A stretch of 43,206 nucleotides of DNA from a virus, in the IMG/VR virus record IMGVR_UViG_3300035034_000635, positions 1 to 43,206 of that record; one strand, given 5' to 3'. Position numbers and translations under genes: made by a program. Of this stretch, positions 1 through 8,031 are shown piece by piece (positions within the stretch are counted from its first letter, which is position 1; each line of letters begins with the position of its first letter). Under the pieces are notes generated by a model. It saw nothing but the letters and a program-made list of their open reading frames with translations, was not told where the DNA came from and ran no database searches.

Positions 1-127
1 AAGTTCTTCTCCTTAAACCTTGATCCGAAGTTCTCATACCCAAAGTGCATAGCACACTTGAATGGTGCGCCCGCATCGTTGTAGCCAGTAAATAGCTCGT
101 ATGTCTCGTTCGAGTTGTTTGAGTGCC
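1..127. repeat. Terminal direct repeat, left copy (circularisation overlap)
   Basis: The first 127 bases are identical to the last 127 (43080-43206). The repeat lies inside a coding gene whose frame continues correctly across the join, so the molecule closes into a 43,079-bp circle. A length of 127 equals a common maximum assembly k-mer, so this is most likely an assembly overlap of a circular or circularly permuted genome and not a biological terminal repeat. Confidence 0.9.
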
Positions 128-1664
128 CACACAACTTGCCGTCAATGATCGCTAATCGGCGGACGGGTAGTTCTTGTGGCGGTTGCCAGTGACCGAAGCG
201 CATATTGTACTCCAGCACCAAACCTTCCCTTGGTAGAGCGATAAACACTGATCGGCGGAAGTACAGCGCGTGTACGTCGGTGATGTCGTAGTTCTCGATA
301 TCGTTACGGATATCATCTGATAGCGGTACGTTCTGGGTAGTCTCGACGTTCTCGATGTTTCCTAGTGTGTCAAAACTCTTTTCGACGTTGAGGAAGGCGA
401 TATTGTTCTTGATGTGTGCTACCGCTCCCTGTGAAGGTGCCGCCTGTCCTGGTGCGATCTTAAGCCGCTTAATGTTGATCCGTTCACCTAGCTGATCAGA
501 TGTAAGCTCGGTGAAGACGCGGAACCAATCATTGTCTCCCCCTGAAATATACATATCGTCTTCGTCGGGTACGATCGCGGTTGGTGCGCTGTCTAGCGTA
601 AGCTTAAATCCTTCTCCTGGGACCCGTAGCGGGCTGGTGAAGTCAAAGTCGGTGTAGTCTGTGGTTGAGCTGATAAATACCCGCCTGTCGCGGTTTGAGG
701 CCACGTAGAGCTGGTTATTAGATACTCCTACCAAGTCCAGTGACATACCCGCTAGCTCAGTAGCTTCCGTCTCGACAATATCTTGAAACACTAAGTCACC
801 TGCGGTTACCGAGTTAGCTGTTGGATCCACTACTAGACCTGTGAGTGTCCCTGTATTCTCTCCCCCTGTGTAGGTGTAGCGTACTCCTTCGATCAATACT
901 GCTCGATCAGTGATACCTAGTAGGAAGCGTGCCTGCGCCCACGTGCCGCTTTGTGAGCGCCTGATAACGATGTTGTTAGCGTCGGGACCAGATAGAGCTA
1001 GTACGTCTGTCTCGATCAAGGTGATAGTGTCCGCGGTTACGGTACTGATAGTGTACTCCCCGTCGTTCTCGTTTGATCCCTCGATTGTGATTTGTTCTCC
1101 TGGCTTGAAGTCGTATAGCAGGAAGTTGGCGTTCACATCGACGATCGTTCGGGTTGCAATGTCAAATGAAAAAGTGATGTCACGTAGCCAACCTGTCTTA
1201 GTGATCGTTGTGGTTGTCGCTTTTACAATCTTAGCGATCCCCCCAGTCCACATGTATAGCTTATCTGTCCCGTTAACCCCTACTAGCACGTCCAAAAGCT
1301 CTGAACCTATCCAATATGGCGTCCACTCGAATTTAGCGCTGATATAGCCGTTTTTGAAGCGTACCCATTCCTGCTCGTACCACACCTCAAGTTCTGCCCG
1401 TGTTCCTCGGTAGGTACGGATATTGCGATAGACGTTGGTGTTTGATTTCCAGTCGAATGATCCGACGATCGGGTTGTTGATATCCTTGCCTGCCCCTAGT
1501 AGTTTGTAGCGCTCACTAGTAGCTACCTTCTCCTTGTTAACGATCCGACAGTTCTTTGAACCTTTGACTAGGTAAATACCCGATAGATTTGTGATCTCTC
1601 GGTTGTTGACATAGCCTTGTGGGCTGATTGTCTGCACGTAGTCTCCTGATCGTTGAGTAGGCAT
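1..1664 (-). CDS. Nozzle-like tail protein, N-terminal part (continues at 43079)
   Basis: This is the first about 555 codons of a 677-residue protein whose remainder is at 42710-43079. It starts at ATG 1664, three bases after the adaptor-like gene, preceded by AACCT and no Shine-Dalgarno site. The translation is beta-rich with repeated short strands and surface patterns such as NNQLYVASNRDRRVFIS and DDMYISGGDNDWFRVF, like the beta-propeller nozzle (gp10/gp12-type) proteins of short-tailed phages. Position supports this: it follows the adaptor candidate and precedes the adhesin. The assignment rests on fold-like pattern and synteny, not on a diagnostic motif. Other possibilities are a tail-hub or stopper protein. 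Confidence 0.6.
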   Translation of the reverse strand, partial: MPTQRSGDYVQTISPQGYVNNREITNLSGIYLVKGSKNCRIVNKEKVATSERYKLLGAGKDINNPIVGSFDWKSNTNVYRNIRTYRGTRAELEVWYEQEWVRFKNGYISAKFEWTPYWIGSELLDVLVGVNGTDKLYMWTGGIAKIVKATTTTITKTGWLRDITFSFDIATRTIVDVNANFLLYDFKPGEQITIEGSNENDGEYTISTVTADTITLIETDVLALSGPDANNIVIRRSQSGTWAQARFLLGITDRAVLIEGVRYTYTGGENTGTLTGLVVDPTANSVTAGDLVFQDIVETEATELAGMSLDLVGVSNNQLYVASNRDRRVFISSTTDYTDFDFTSPLRVPGEGFKLTLDSAPTAIVPDEDDMYISGGDNDWFRVFTELTSDQLGERINIKRLKIAPGQAAPSQGAVAHIKNNIAFLNVEKSFDTLGNIENVETTQNVPLSDDIRNDIENYDITDVHALYFRRSVFIALPREGLVLEYNMRFGHWQPPQELPVRRLAIIDGKLCGHSNNSNETYELFTGYNDAGAPFKCAMHFGYENFGSRFKEKN

Positions 1665-1667
1665 AGG

Positions 1668-2852
1668 TTAATCGTATCCGAAGTTATGGTACGTCTGGGT
1701 GATCGGTAACACCTTGGTGGGGAAGCTCTTATTGTAGCGAGCGTACAATCCCGTCTCTTGTGGGTATAGTTGGTTGTTTAACCACTTGGCACTATAGGCC
1801 AGTGACTTCTCACCTAACTCTTGAATGATGATCAACATAAGCTCGTAGAGAAAGATGTTTTCCCCGTCGCCGCCGATGTTGATTGTGTCGTCACCGCTGG
1901 TAGGTTGCTGTAGATAGTCGCCTGTTGGTGACTTGAAGAAGCGATCCGAGTAGTACATAAGCTCATAGGCTTCACCTGTTGCAGCGGTGATGTTATCCAG
2001 TCGCACGTTAGCTAGGGCTGCTCCAGCGACGTAGTTTAGCTGCACTTCTAGGAAGTTGATATTACTCGCTACTGGTGTACCAGCCTTAAGCGCACTCACC
2101 CAGTCTGCTCGTTGCAGGGTAAAGGCACCACTCTCAAAGGTGGCTCGATCGTGTGGGGACGTAATGGTTGTATAGAAATAGTTGTTCGCGTCGGTACCCC
2201 ACTTGAATACCATGTTTGTTAGTCTCTCTGCGTTAGGGAACTGTAGCCAGTTAAATAGCGATCCGACGTTCTCTACCCGTGATAGATCAATACTCCTTGG
2301 AAGTCCGATTGATACTGCACCTACCCCAGTAGCGCCTGATAGTCCGAACTGGACCGAAGCTTGTCCCGAGATCTTCTCTAGTACGTTTGAAGTGATATTG
2401 ACCACGTCTCCACTACCAGTCACAGTCTCCACACCAGTGATCGCGTCCAAAGTTGCTAGTACTTGGTGCTGCCCTACCTGCTTTGATAGTCGTAGTGTCT
2501 TGATCCCATTGATCACCTCGACGGCAAAGGTATCGTTGGTGCGCCTAATATCGAACTCACGGTTACCCCGTGCGTTGATATCGTCTTGCCTTGATCTTTC
2601 ACTCACTGGTCGAATGTCGATCACACTGTTGTCACCCTTTACGTCTGGTGATACTGCGTAGTTGTACACGTGACTGTAGATAGCTTGCTCGATCCGTACT
2701 AACCTGATCGTTTCCAGTGGGTTAGTGCGCGCAATAACGTTACCCGCGGCTTCTCGACACTTGTCGTAGAATGTCCCCTGCAGTTTCGACAAAGACGATC
2801 CCTGCATTTTGGGAGCGATCTTGTCTTGTATTTGTGTGATTGTAAGTGGCAT
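1668..2852 (-). CDS. Head-tail adaptor / tail tubular protein candidate
   Basis: A 394-residue soluble protein immediately upstream of the nozzle-like gene, with three bases between stop and next start. The N-terminus (PLTITQIQDKIAPKMQGSSLSKLQGTF) is helical. The central part contains AVEVINGIKTLRLSKQ and a run of glycine- and valine-rich strands. The C-terminus is helical and aromatic (FLYELMLIIIQELGEKSLAYSAKWLNNQLYPQETGLYARYNKSF). No enzymatic motif is seen. An adaptor or tubular role is inferred from being the first large structural gene before the nozzle in a phage without tube or tape-measure genes. It could also be a neck or collar protein. Confidence 0.4.
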   Translation of the reverse strand: MPLTITQIQDKIAPKMQGSSLSKLQGTFYDKCREAAGNVIARTNPLETIRLVRIEQAIYSHVYNYAVSPDVKGDNSVIDIRPVSERSRQDDINARGNREFDIRRTNDTFAVEVINGIKTLRLSKQVGQHQVLATLDAITGVETVTGSGDVVNITSNVLEKISGQASVQFGLSGATGVGAVSIGLPRSIDLSRVENVGSLFNWLQFPNAERLTNMVFKWGTDANNYFYTTITSPHDRATFESGAFTLQRADWVSALKAGTPVASNINFLEVQLNYVAGAALANVRLDNITAATGEAYELMYYSDRFFKSPTGDYLQQPTSGDDTINIGGDGENIFLYELMLIIIQELGEKSLAYSAKWLNNQLYPQETGLYARYNKSFPTKVLPITQTYHNFGYD

Positions 2853-2854
2853 AG

Positions 2855-3178
2855 CTAATGTTTTTTAACTTCTTTTATGATCGCCTTGGTATCAATCTTC
2901 ATCTGCCTGCGTAGGTCGGCCACTTCGGTACTCAATTCATTCATTTTAACACGCATACCCTCGATAATAACGTCTTTGCGGGCAACTTCCGTGCGCAACT
3001 CATCGATCAACATCTTCATATCCTTGAGGACCGCACTCGAAGCGTTACTAATTTCCTCGCGTACATTGACCGTCACCCCCTTGGCGTTGAAGTAAATAGT
3101 GGCCAGGCCAACTAATACCCCACTAACTAGTGAGGAAGCGATTGCTACTATTGCCGCTGTGCTATCTAACCATTCCAT
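2855..3178 (-). CDS. Membrane-anchored coiled-coil protein
   Basis: 107 residues from ATG 3178, which has AGGAAA upstream and overlaps the end of the previous gene by 13 bases; a longer open frame to 3298 lies inside that gene and is discarded. One transmembrane segment (residues about 8-30, AAIVAIASSLVSGVLVGLATIYF) is followed by a heptad-like region rich in Leu, Glu, Lys and Arg (ELRTEVARKDVIIEGMRVKMNELSTEVADLRRQM) and a basic tail. The layout resembles an inner-membrane spanin or a small anchored assembly factor. It lies with a four-helix membrane protein and a phospholipase-like protein, so a lysis or membrane-penetration role is plausible but unproven. Confidence 0.6.
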   Translation of the reverse strand: MEWLDSTAAIVAIASSLVSGVLVGLATIYFNAKGVTVNVREEISNASSAVLKDMKMLIDELRTEVARKDVIIEGMRVKMNELSTEVADLRRQMKIDTKAIIKEVKKH

Positions 3179-3597
3179 GAGTGATTTCCTATTCTTATAG
3201 CGCACCAACCTGCCATTAGTGCGTATGTCGTGTAAACAAATGATCCTGTCGCAAACGTACCAGTCGCGGTGACTAGACACGCTACAGTAAAGATCCATAG
3301 TGCTAGTAGTCCCATGCTGGCACTAAATAACATGATCCGATTGTTCGATGCACATGCAAACAAACCGTACAGTCCGATCCCTGAATATAGCAGGAACCAG
3401 AAGATAGGATCCTGATCGAAGGCCTTAAACGTTGTATATGAATTACTAACCGCAAATATATCGGTGATGAGGATAGTGAGTATCCCCCAACCGATCGCAA
3501 AGTAAGACAACCAGAATAGATACAGCTGAACTGGTGGTTCGATTGCTACGATCTCTAATAAGCGTTTTAGTGTCATACTACTTGTATATTTTACCAT
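3166..3597 (-). CDS. Four-helix membrane protein, unknown function
   Basis: 143 residues with four hydrophobic segments near residues 24-49, 62-83, 87-111 and 114-134, connected by short polar loops (NSYTTFKAFDQDP, ASNNR). No catalytic motif. Its start overlaps the end of the phospholipase-like gene by 7 bases and its 3' end overlaps the coiled-coil membrane gene, so the three are probably co-translated. It could act as a holin-like pore or as a membrane partner for the phospholipase-like protein. Four helices is more than most holins have, so the holin label is only a possibility. Confidence 0.6.
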   Translation of the reverse strand: MVKYTSSMTLKRLLEIVAIEPPVQLYLFWLSYFAIGWGILTILITDIFAVSNSYTTFKAFDQDPIFWFLLYSGIGLYGLFACASNNRIMLFSASMGLLALWIFTVACLVTATGTFATGSFVYTTYALMAGWCAIRIGNHSWNG

Positions 3598-3929
3598 TTC
3601 CGCTCCTTACTGAGACGGTCGATCTCTAATATCTCCTCAAGCGTGCGCCAGTGCCCGTAGGTGAAGAAGAAATAGCTGATTGGTAAAAAGGTAAGCCCCA
3701 TGAAATATAGGACCGCTACAGCGTAATGCCACAGCTTGTGACTATCTGCCCACATGTACCGACACATATCCAAGTCTGATTGTAGTTTATCGAGCACGTT
3801 ACCCCCGCGGCAATAGTTAAAGTCGTGATGCTGGCATGATGCAGTGAAGATAAAGTCGGGTACAAACGTACAGCCGTTACCAAATCTCAAGCGCTGCATT
3901 GGTGTTAGTGTGTTGAATTTTTGTTTCAT
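3591..3929 (-). CDS. Phospholipase A2-like membrane protein
   Basis: 112 residues. Residues 16-56 read FGNGCTFVPDFIFTASCQHH then DFNYCRGG and KLQSDLDMCRYM. This matches the PLA2 core: a C-x-x-H-D active-site helix (Cys32, His35, Asp36), a Y-x-x-GG turn, and a second helix with Asp52/Asp54. A hydrophobic segment follows (about 69-90, YAVAVLYFMGLTFLPISYFFF), then a charged tail (RTLEEILEIDRLSKERKW). Known PLA2-fold enzymes hydrolyse the sn-2 ester of phospholipids with a His-Asp pair and calcium. Here the role could be membrane disruption at lysis or during DNA entry. It lies between fibre genes and two membrane proteins. The motif is convincing; activity is inferred. Confidence 0.65.
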   Translation of the reverse strand: MKQKFNTLTPMQRLRFGNGCTFVPDFIFTASCQHHDFNYCRGGNVLDKLQSDLDMCRYMWADSHKLWHYAVAVLYFMGLTFLPISYFFFTYGHWRTLEEILEIDRLSKERKW

Positions 3930-3937
3930 AAGTCAAA

Positions 3938-4126
3938 CTATTTTAGGGTTTGTTTACTTGTTTTTGCTTTAATCTGAGTGATCATGCCATCAATTTGGTC
4001 TTCTGTTATATGAAAAGTTTCCAATATTGGTGCACCAATTTCTCTAATGTAATCAACATTAACTCCTAGGTTTTCTACTTCTTTGATTGTGGCAAATACT
4101 ACTAAGGCTTCATCTCGTGTAAACAT
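3938..4126 (-). CDS. Small hypothetical protein
   Basis: 62 residues, mostly helical by composition (FTRDEALVVFATIKEVENLG, then HITEDQIDGMITQIKAKTSK), no membrane segment and no cysteines. It starts two bases after the C1q-like fibre gene stops and precedes the phospholipase-like gene. Its place directly after the fibre would fit a small fibre chaperone or an assembly factor, but nothing in the sequence proves that. AT content is slightly higher than in its neighbours. Confidence 0.6.
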   Translation of the reverse strand: MFTRDEALVVFATIKEVENLGVNVDYIREIGAPILETFHITEDQIDGMITQIKAKTSKQTLK

Positions 4127-4128
4127 AT

Positions 4129-5526
4129 TTAGAATAATTTATGTGCTGAAAATGCGATATTAGTCACGTCCGTGTTGGAGTTTGCACTACCGATTAAGGT
4201 TTCGATATAGTCACCTACCTCAAAAGCGTCCATAAAACTAACAGCTCGGAACTCTCCGTTACCTGAGTTACCCCCAGCGTTTCCCGCTAGGTCTATACTG
4301 CCATTTTTTCGTAAAACAATAGTTGCAGTTTTGTTGTTTGCAAACTCTGAGGTAGCGTTTATTTGATACTTCCCAGCTGTCTTGATTGTGATGCGACTAT
4401 TGTTTACTAAGTTATCGTGCATTAAATCCGTATCAAAATCAGTCGTACTGAAATCAACTACTTGCAAACTGTTGGCTGTACTACTATTTTTTGAGGCTCC
4501 TGACATTTTGCATGAAATATCTGTTGCGCCCGTACTTGTTCCACCACCTAAGCCTGCGTTGTCATCTACATATTTTTTAGTAGCAGCTTCAAAGTCCGTA
4601 GTAGGTGTGGGCACTACTGGTGAGCTAGAGAAGGTCTTAATGCCTGCTACAGTCTGATTGCCCGTCAAGCGCATGAGTAGTGACATCAAGTACCCCACTC
4701 GACGGCCTGATAGTGCCCGCGCGGTGGTAGCTGTCGCGGCTAGGATCTCGGCTTCCGTGATCTCAGCGTAGGTTGTGTTGGTGTCTGGTGTCACTAGGTT
4801 AGTATTTCCAAGCAAAGTTTGCCCGTTCACTGTGCGAATGTTTGTACCTGATACTAGAGTAGCTTGTTTAGCGTTAAGCGCGACTTGCAGGCCAGCAATA
4901 CTAGCGATCGATAGGTTATCGAGGCTATCACGGTTGATCTCGATGAAGTCTACGATCTCCTGCAGGGTATCAAGGGTAGTCTCATCAGATCCGATCAGTG
5001 TGTTGATTGTATCGATCGCATCTTTAAGGACCTTACCTTGGGCCGCCGTTAGTGGTCGATTGGTTGCAGTTGAAGTGAGGTTGTTAACTAAATCAGAAAT
5101 ACCAAGTTTAGCCGCTAGTGCGGTGTTGGTGTTGCTCGGTACGTTGGCTACTTTATTCTTCTCAGCTGTAGAGTACTCTTCACCCGTTAGCGCAAACGAT
5201 AACGTATCATCTGCATCGTTGTAGGTGATCTCGATACCAGTGTGTGTACCAGCTGCGATCACCGCCGCAACCGCATCTACCGCTTCTTCTAAGCTTATAC
5301 CGCCTGTACCCGTACCTGTCCCAGTACCAAAGGCTGCCCAGTTGCCGTCTTGATCCTTGAACTCAAGTACCCCGTCGTTATCGCGGAACCCATACCCACT
5401 AGCGCCAAAAATAGATCCGAAGTTGATATATCGGTTGATCCCACGTAGTAAGATGCTAGCGCCAAACCCACTTGGTGTGACGTAGCCTAGTGCTTTTTTG
5501 ATCCAAGTTGGTGAGCGTCTTGCCAT
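4129..5526 (-). CDS. Tail fibre with C1q-like head domain
   Basis: 465 residues. The N-terminus (ARRSPTWIKKALGYVTPSGFG) probably attaches to the virion. Near residues 67-76 there is a flexible Gly-Thr linker (GTGTGTGTGG). The middle contains fibre-like repeats common in phage receptor-binding proteins (LVSGTNIRTVNGQTLLGNTN, and helical DETTLDTLQEIVDFIEIN). The last about 138 residues carry a C1q/TNF-like jelly-roll pattern: GKYQINATSEFANNKTATIV, LRKNGS, then FEVGDYIETLIGSAN. Known C1q-like heads form trimers at fibre tips and bind receptors. It is followed by small and membrane protein genes, unlike the polyglycine adhesin elsewhere, so the phage has at least two receptor-binding candidates. 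Confidence 0.75.
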   Translation of the reverse strand: MARRSPTWIKKALGYVTPSGFGASILLRGINRYINFGSIFGASGYGFRDNDGVLEFKDQDGNWAAFGTGTGTGTGGISLEEAVDAVAAVIAAGTHTGIEITYNDADDTLSFALTGEEYSTAEKNKVANVPSNTNTALAAKLGISDLVNNLTSTATNRPLTAAQGKVLKDAIDTINTLIGSDETTLDTLQEIVDFIEINRDSLDNLSIASIAGLQVALNAKQATLVSGTNIRTVNGQTLLGNTNLVTPDTNTTYAEITEAEILAATATTARALSGRRVGYLMSLLMRLTGNQTVAGIKTFSSSPVVPTPTTDFEAATKKYVDDNAGLGGGTSTGATDISCKMSGASKNSSTANSLQVVDFSTTDFDTDLMHDNLVNNSRITIKTAGKYQINATSEFANNKTATIVLRKNGSIDLAGNAGGNSGNGEFRAVSFMDAFEVGDYIETLIGSANSNTDVTNIAFSAHKLF

Positions 5527-5538
5527 AAATTAGTGATG

Positions 5539-6432
5539 TTATTCTGGTACGAACTTCGTGTACTTCATGCCAGCTGCGGCGAACTGTTGCGTGAGATACT
5601 CCTCATACTGTTTAGCATGAGCTTCACGTCGCCCGATCGCGAGCAACTTCTTTGAGGCTTCCTCATACTCAACATCAGCTTCCCGCTTAGCCTTGATCGC
5701 TTCGGTACGCTTAGCAGTAGCTTCATCTGTCTGCGATTGTACGTTTGCCAGCGTTTCCTTTGCTGCTTCTATCTGATCACGTACCCCCTGTAGCGTCTCC
5801 TGTGCCTTTGTAGCGGCTTTTTTGGTTGTAGCCTTGTTCTGCTCCAAGTCTGCTAGTTGCGCCTGCACAGGCTCCAATTCTGCCTTCTTAGCTTTGATAG
5901 TTTCTTCTACCTTCCCTAAGTTCTCCTGCGCCTGCTCGATCTTAGTGTCTAGTGTAGCTTTCTCTTTAGTCAATTCTGATACTTCCGCTTCTTTGGCTTC
6001 CCGTTCTGTCACAGCCACATTCAAAGATGCTCGTTCTGATTTAGTCTCATTCACCAAAGCTACTTTCTGTGCGTTAACCAGATCATCAAACCCAACCTCA
6101 AAGGCTGTTGTCTTCTCAATTAAAATCTCCAAAGCTGCTTCCTGCTTCCCTAGTTGATCCTCAACTACCAGCTTCCGTTTGTTGCTAGTGTCTAGGACCG
6201 CTTCGATTGCTGCCTTCTCCCGCCCCAGGCGCTCAGTCTCAGATGCTAGGGTGTTGCGTTTATTTGTCTCGGCCGCAATCTCACTTTTAACCGCGCGCAA
6301 GTTTTCCTGCTCACTGTTAACCGTTTCAATCACCCGTTCCCGCTCGTTAGTACTATCTACAATATCCTTCTGTAGCTTCTTGAGTAGTCGTGACGCTTCC
6401 CCTTCTTGTTGGACCATAGTTTTTTTAGCCAT
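5539..6432 (-). CDS. Long coiled-coil virion or assembly protein
   Basis: 297 residues from ATG 6432; an extended frame to 6489 overlaps the preceding gene and is not preferred. Almost the entire sequence is a heptad-type coiled coil rich in Glu, Lys, Ala and Thr, for example ERVIETVNSEQENLRAVKSE and KAELEPVQAQLADLEQNKAT. A short globular tail follows (AIGRREAHAKQYEEYLTQQF). It lies between a head-region protein and the fibre. It might be a fibre shaft, whisker or internal rod. A tape measure is unlikely at this length in a short-tailed genome, and a scaffold candidate exists elsewhere. No sequence family recognised. Confidence 0.6.
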   Translation of the reverse strand: MAKKTMVQQEGEASRLLKKLQKDIVDSTNERERVIETVNSEQENLRAVKSEIAAETNKRNTLASETERLGREKAAIEAVLDTSNKRKLVVEDQLGKQEAALEILIEKTTAFEVGFDDLVNAQKVALVNETKSERASLNVAVTEREAKEAEVSELTKEKATLDTKIEQAQENLGKVEETIKAKKAELEPVQAQLADLEQNKATTKKAATKAQETLQGVRDQIEAAKETLANVQSQTDEATAKRTEAIKAKREADVEYEEASKKLLAIGRREAHAKQYEEYLTQQFAAAGMKYTKFVPE

Positions 6433-6433
6433 A

Positions 6434-6823
6434 TTATTCGTTGCTTGAGTTAACAGCATCAACAAACAATTGACCTGCGGTGTACCCACTCACGATAGCG
6501 GTGAGCCAGTTAGCCCCGTTGGTATCCATTTCTAAGTTGCGTACTGTGTTGGCTGTTAGTACCACACCGTCGTCCCCTGCGATCGTAGATCCGTCTTGTA
6601 AATCGATCACTCGGACAAAATCCCAGCGGTTAGTTGGTGAAGGTGGTAGAGCAAAGTTTGGCGCTTCTTGCTGTAGCGACATCGCAAATTTAACCGTACC
6701 AGCAAAGTTGCCAGCGGTTGCAAGTGATATAACGGTTGTCCGTACATCAGTGACTAGGATCGGTCGGCCGACGCCATTTGCGGCTTGAGCATCGAAGATC
6801 GGTTGTGGGTCTTGGTTCAACAT
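6434..6823 (-). CDS. Hypothetical virion protein following the capsid gene
   Basis: 129 residues, no membrane segment, no cysteine. It has beta-rich composition, with PILVTDVRTTVISLATAGNF and FVRVIDLQDGSTIAGDDGVV, and ends ANWLTAIVSGYTAGQLFVDA. It is the first gene after the hairpins downstream of the major capsid gene and abuts the coiled-coil gene (start 6432 overlaps near the stop at 6434). A head-completion or decoration role is suggested by position only. Confidence 0.6.
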   Translation of the reverse strand: MLNQDPQPIFDAQAANGVGRPILVTDVRTTVISLATAGNFAGTVKFAMSLQQEAPNFALPPSPTNRWDFVRVIDLQDGSTIAGDDGVVLTANTVRNLEMDTNGANWLTAIVSGYTAGQLFVDAVNSSNE

Positions 6824-6843
6824 AGAGTGAGTTGTTAATGACT

Positions 6844-6861
6844 AAAACCGAAGCTACTCGG
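6844..6861 (-). terminator. Possible rho-independent terminator after the capsid gene
   Basis: On the minus strand a short stem (CCGAG, loop TAG, CTTCGG with one bulge) is followed directly by TTTTAG. It follows a much stronger hairpin at 6862-6900. Together they could end or attenuate the capsid transcript before the lower-expressed tail genes. The stem is short, so termination is probably partial. Confidence 0.4.
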
Positions 6862-6900
6862 CTTATCCTGCCCCCCGAGCCAGTACGGGGAGCAGATAAG
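6862..6900 (-). terminator. Strong hairpin downstream of capsid gene
   Basis: Inverted repeat CTTATC...GATAAG (6 bp), continuing through TGC/GCA and CCCCG/CGGGG around an 8-base loop, with only a bulge and one mismatch. It is about 65 bases after the capsid stop codon. There is no U-tract of its own, but the following mini-hairpin supplies TTTT. Possible roles are transcript-end stabilisation, 3' protection of capsid mRNA, or part of a tandem terminator. Confidence 0.5.
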
Positions 6901-6964
6901 ACGACTAGATTGAACTAGTAGCGTACCTGTCTGAGTGAGTGACGAGCGCTACTGCTCAGCTAGA

Positions 6965-7990
6965 CTAGGAAGTTGTTGGAAGTGATCCAATACACCCTCG
7001 TCCAGTAGCAGCGCGGTGACCGTAGCCAGCACGTGTACCAAACGTCCAAACGTCTGCAGAGTAATCATGGTTTGCACCATTCTCATCGAGTGACACCGAC
7101 TTCATGTGCGGTGCTTCCCACTCTCCGTAATACGCCTGCCAGCCGTTTGTTCCTTGGCCTACCGCCATTAGGAACCACCACTTACGCTTCGTGCTGTCTG
7201 GATCACCAGTAGCAGTTGTGTTGAGGTATGGAAGTACGACTAGTTCGTACTTATTCTGGTTTACGTTAAGTACACCAGAGTTCGCTTGATCAACATCAGC
7301 GGTACTTTGCAGCACTCGCTTCACAGCGTTAGTTGTGTTTGGATCTTCTCCAGTCACGATCTTGTTAAACCGCATCACTCGCTTCTCACCGAAGTTAGAA
7401 AGAATGTTGGTTGTAGCAAGCTGTTCAGCCAGCTCAAGTCCTGCTTGACCGAATACTGGATCTCCCGTAACACGGTTTGACCAAGTCCCAGTTGAGAACT
7501 TAAGTGGGTGAGCAGTTTGGACCAGTGCGCCACCGTCTCCCACTGCGATGTTGTTGCTGTCTCCGTCCATGTCTGTATACGCTGTCGCATTACAGAAGGT
7601 TAGAAGGTGCGTACCATCGAGTTCGATACGTTGCGGACAGAAGTGTCCAAGGTTGGTAATCAATGAGCCAACTTCACTGTGTCGGTTCTCATCACGCATT
7701 TCTTGAGTAATATCGATCTCAGTCGCAATACGCTTTTTGGTCATGGTCACGTTGTAACCAATTCCAGTTGAAGCCTTTTTAGCCTTTTCACCTTCACGCT
7801 TTCGACGTCCGAAGGTTTGTACATCAACTTCATCGAAACGTTTGGTATTTCCATTACCTTTACCAATCGGTTCGTAAATGAACAGTTGCCGCGTCATCGG
7901 TACCGCCATTTGGTTGTTGTACACAAAGCTCTTGCGCACCAAGTCAACAAACTCGGGAAATGTAACTGTATGTAGAAGTGTTCCTTCCAT
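6965..7990 (-). CDS. Major capsid protein candidate
   Basis: 341 residues from ATG 7990; a TTG two codons upstream (7996) is an alternative. The composition and length suit a major capsid protein: mixed alpha/beta, no membrane segment, N-terminal helix (HTVTFPEFVDLVRKSFVYNN), a charged loop (KRFDEVDVQTFGRRKREGEK), and a long globular region ending YGHRAATGRGCIGSLPTTS. Context is the strongest evidence: it follows portal, scaffold-like and decoration-like genes, has its own long leader upstream and hairpins downstream, as expected for the most abundant product. I cannot prove the HK97 fold by eye. Confidence 0.7.
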   Translation of the reverse strand: MEGTLLHTVTFPEFVDLVRKSFVYNNQMAVPMTRQLFIYEPIGKGNGNTKRFDEVDVQTFGRRKREGEKAKKASTGIGYNVTMTKKRIATEIDITQEMRDENRHSEVGSLITNLGHFCPQRIELDGTHLLTFCNATAYTDMDGDSNNIAVGDGGALVQTAHPLKFSTGTWSNRVTGDPVFGQAGLELAEQLATTNILSNFGEKRVMRFNKIVTGEDPNTTNAVKRVLQSTADVDQANSGVLNVNQNKYELVVLPYLNTTATGDPDSTKRKWWFLMAVGQGTNGWQAYYGEWEAPHMKSVSLDENGANHDYSADVWTFGTRAGYGHRAATGRGCIGSLPTTS

Positions 7991-8031
7991 AAGCAATTTG
8001 AGTTTATCTTCTTGTTAATAATGCTATTACG

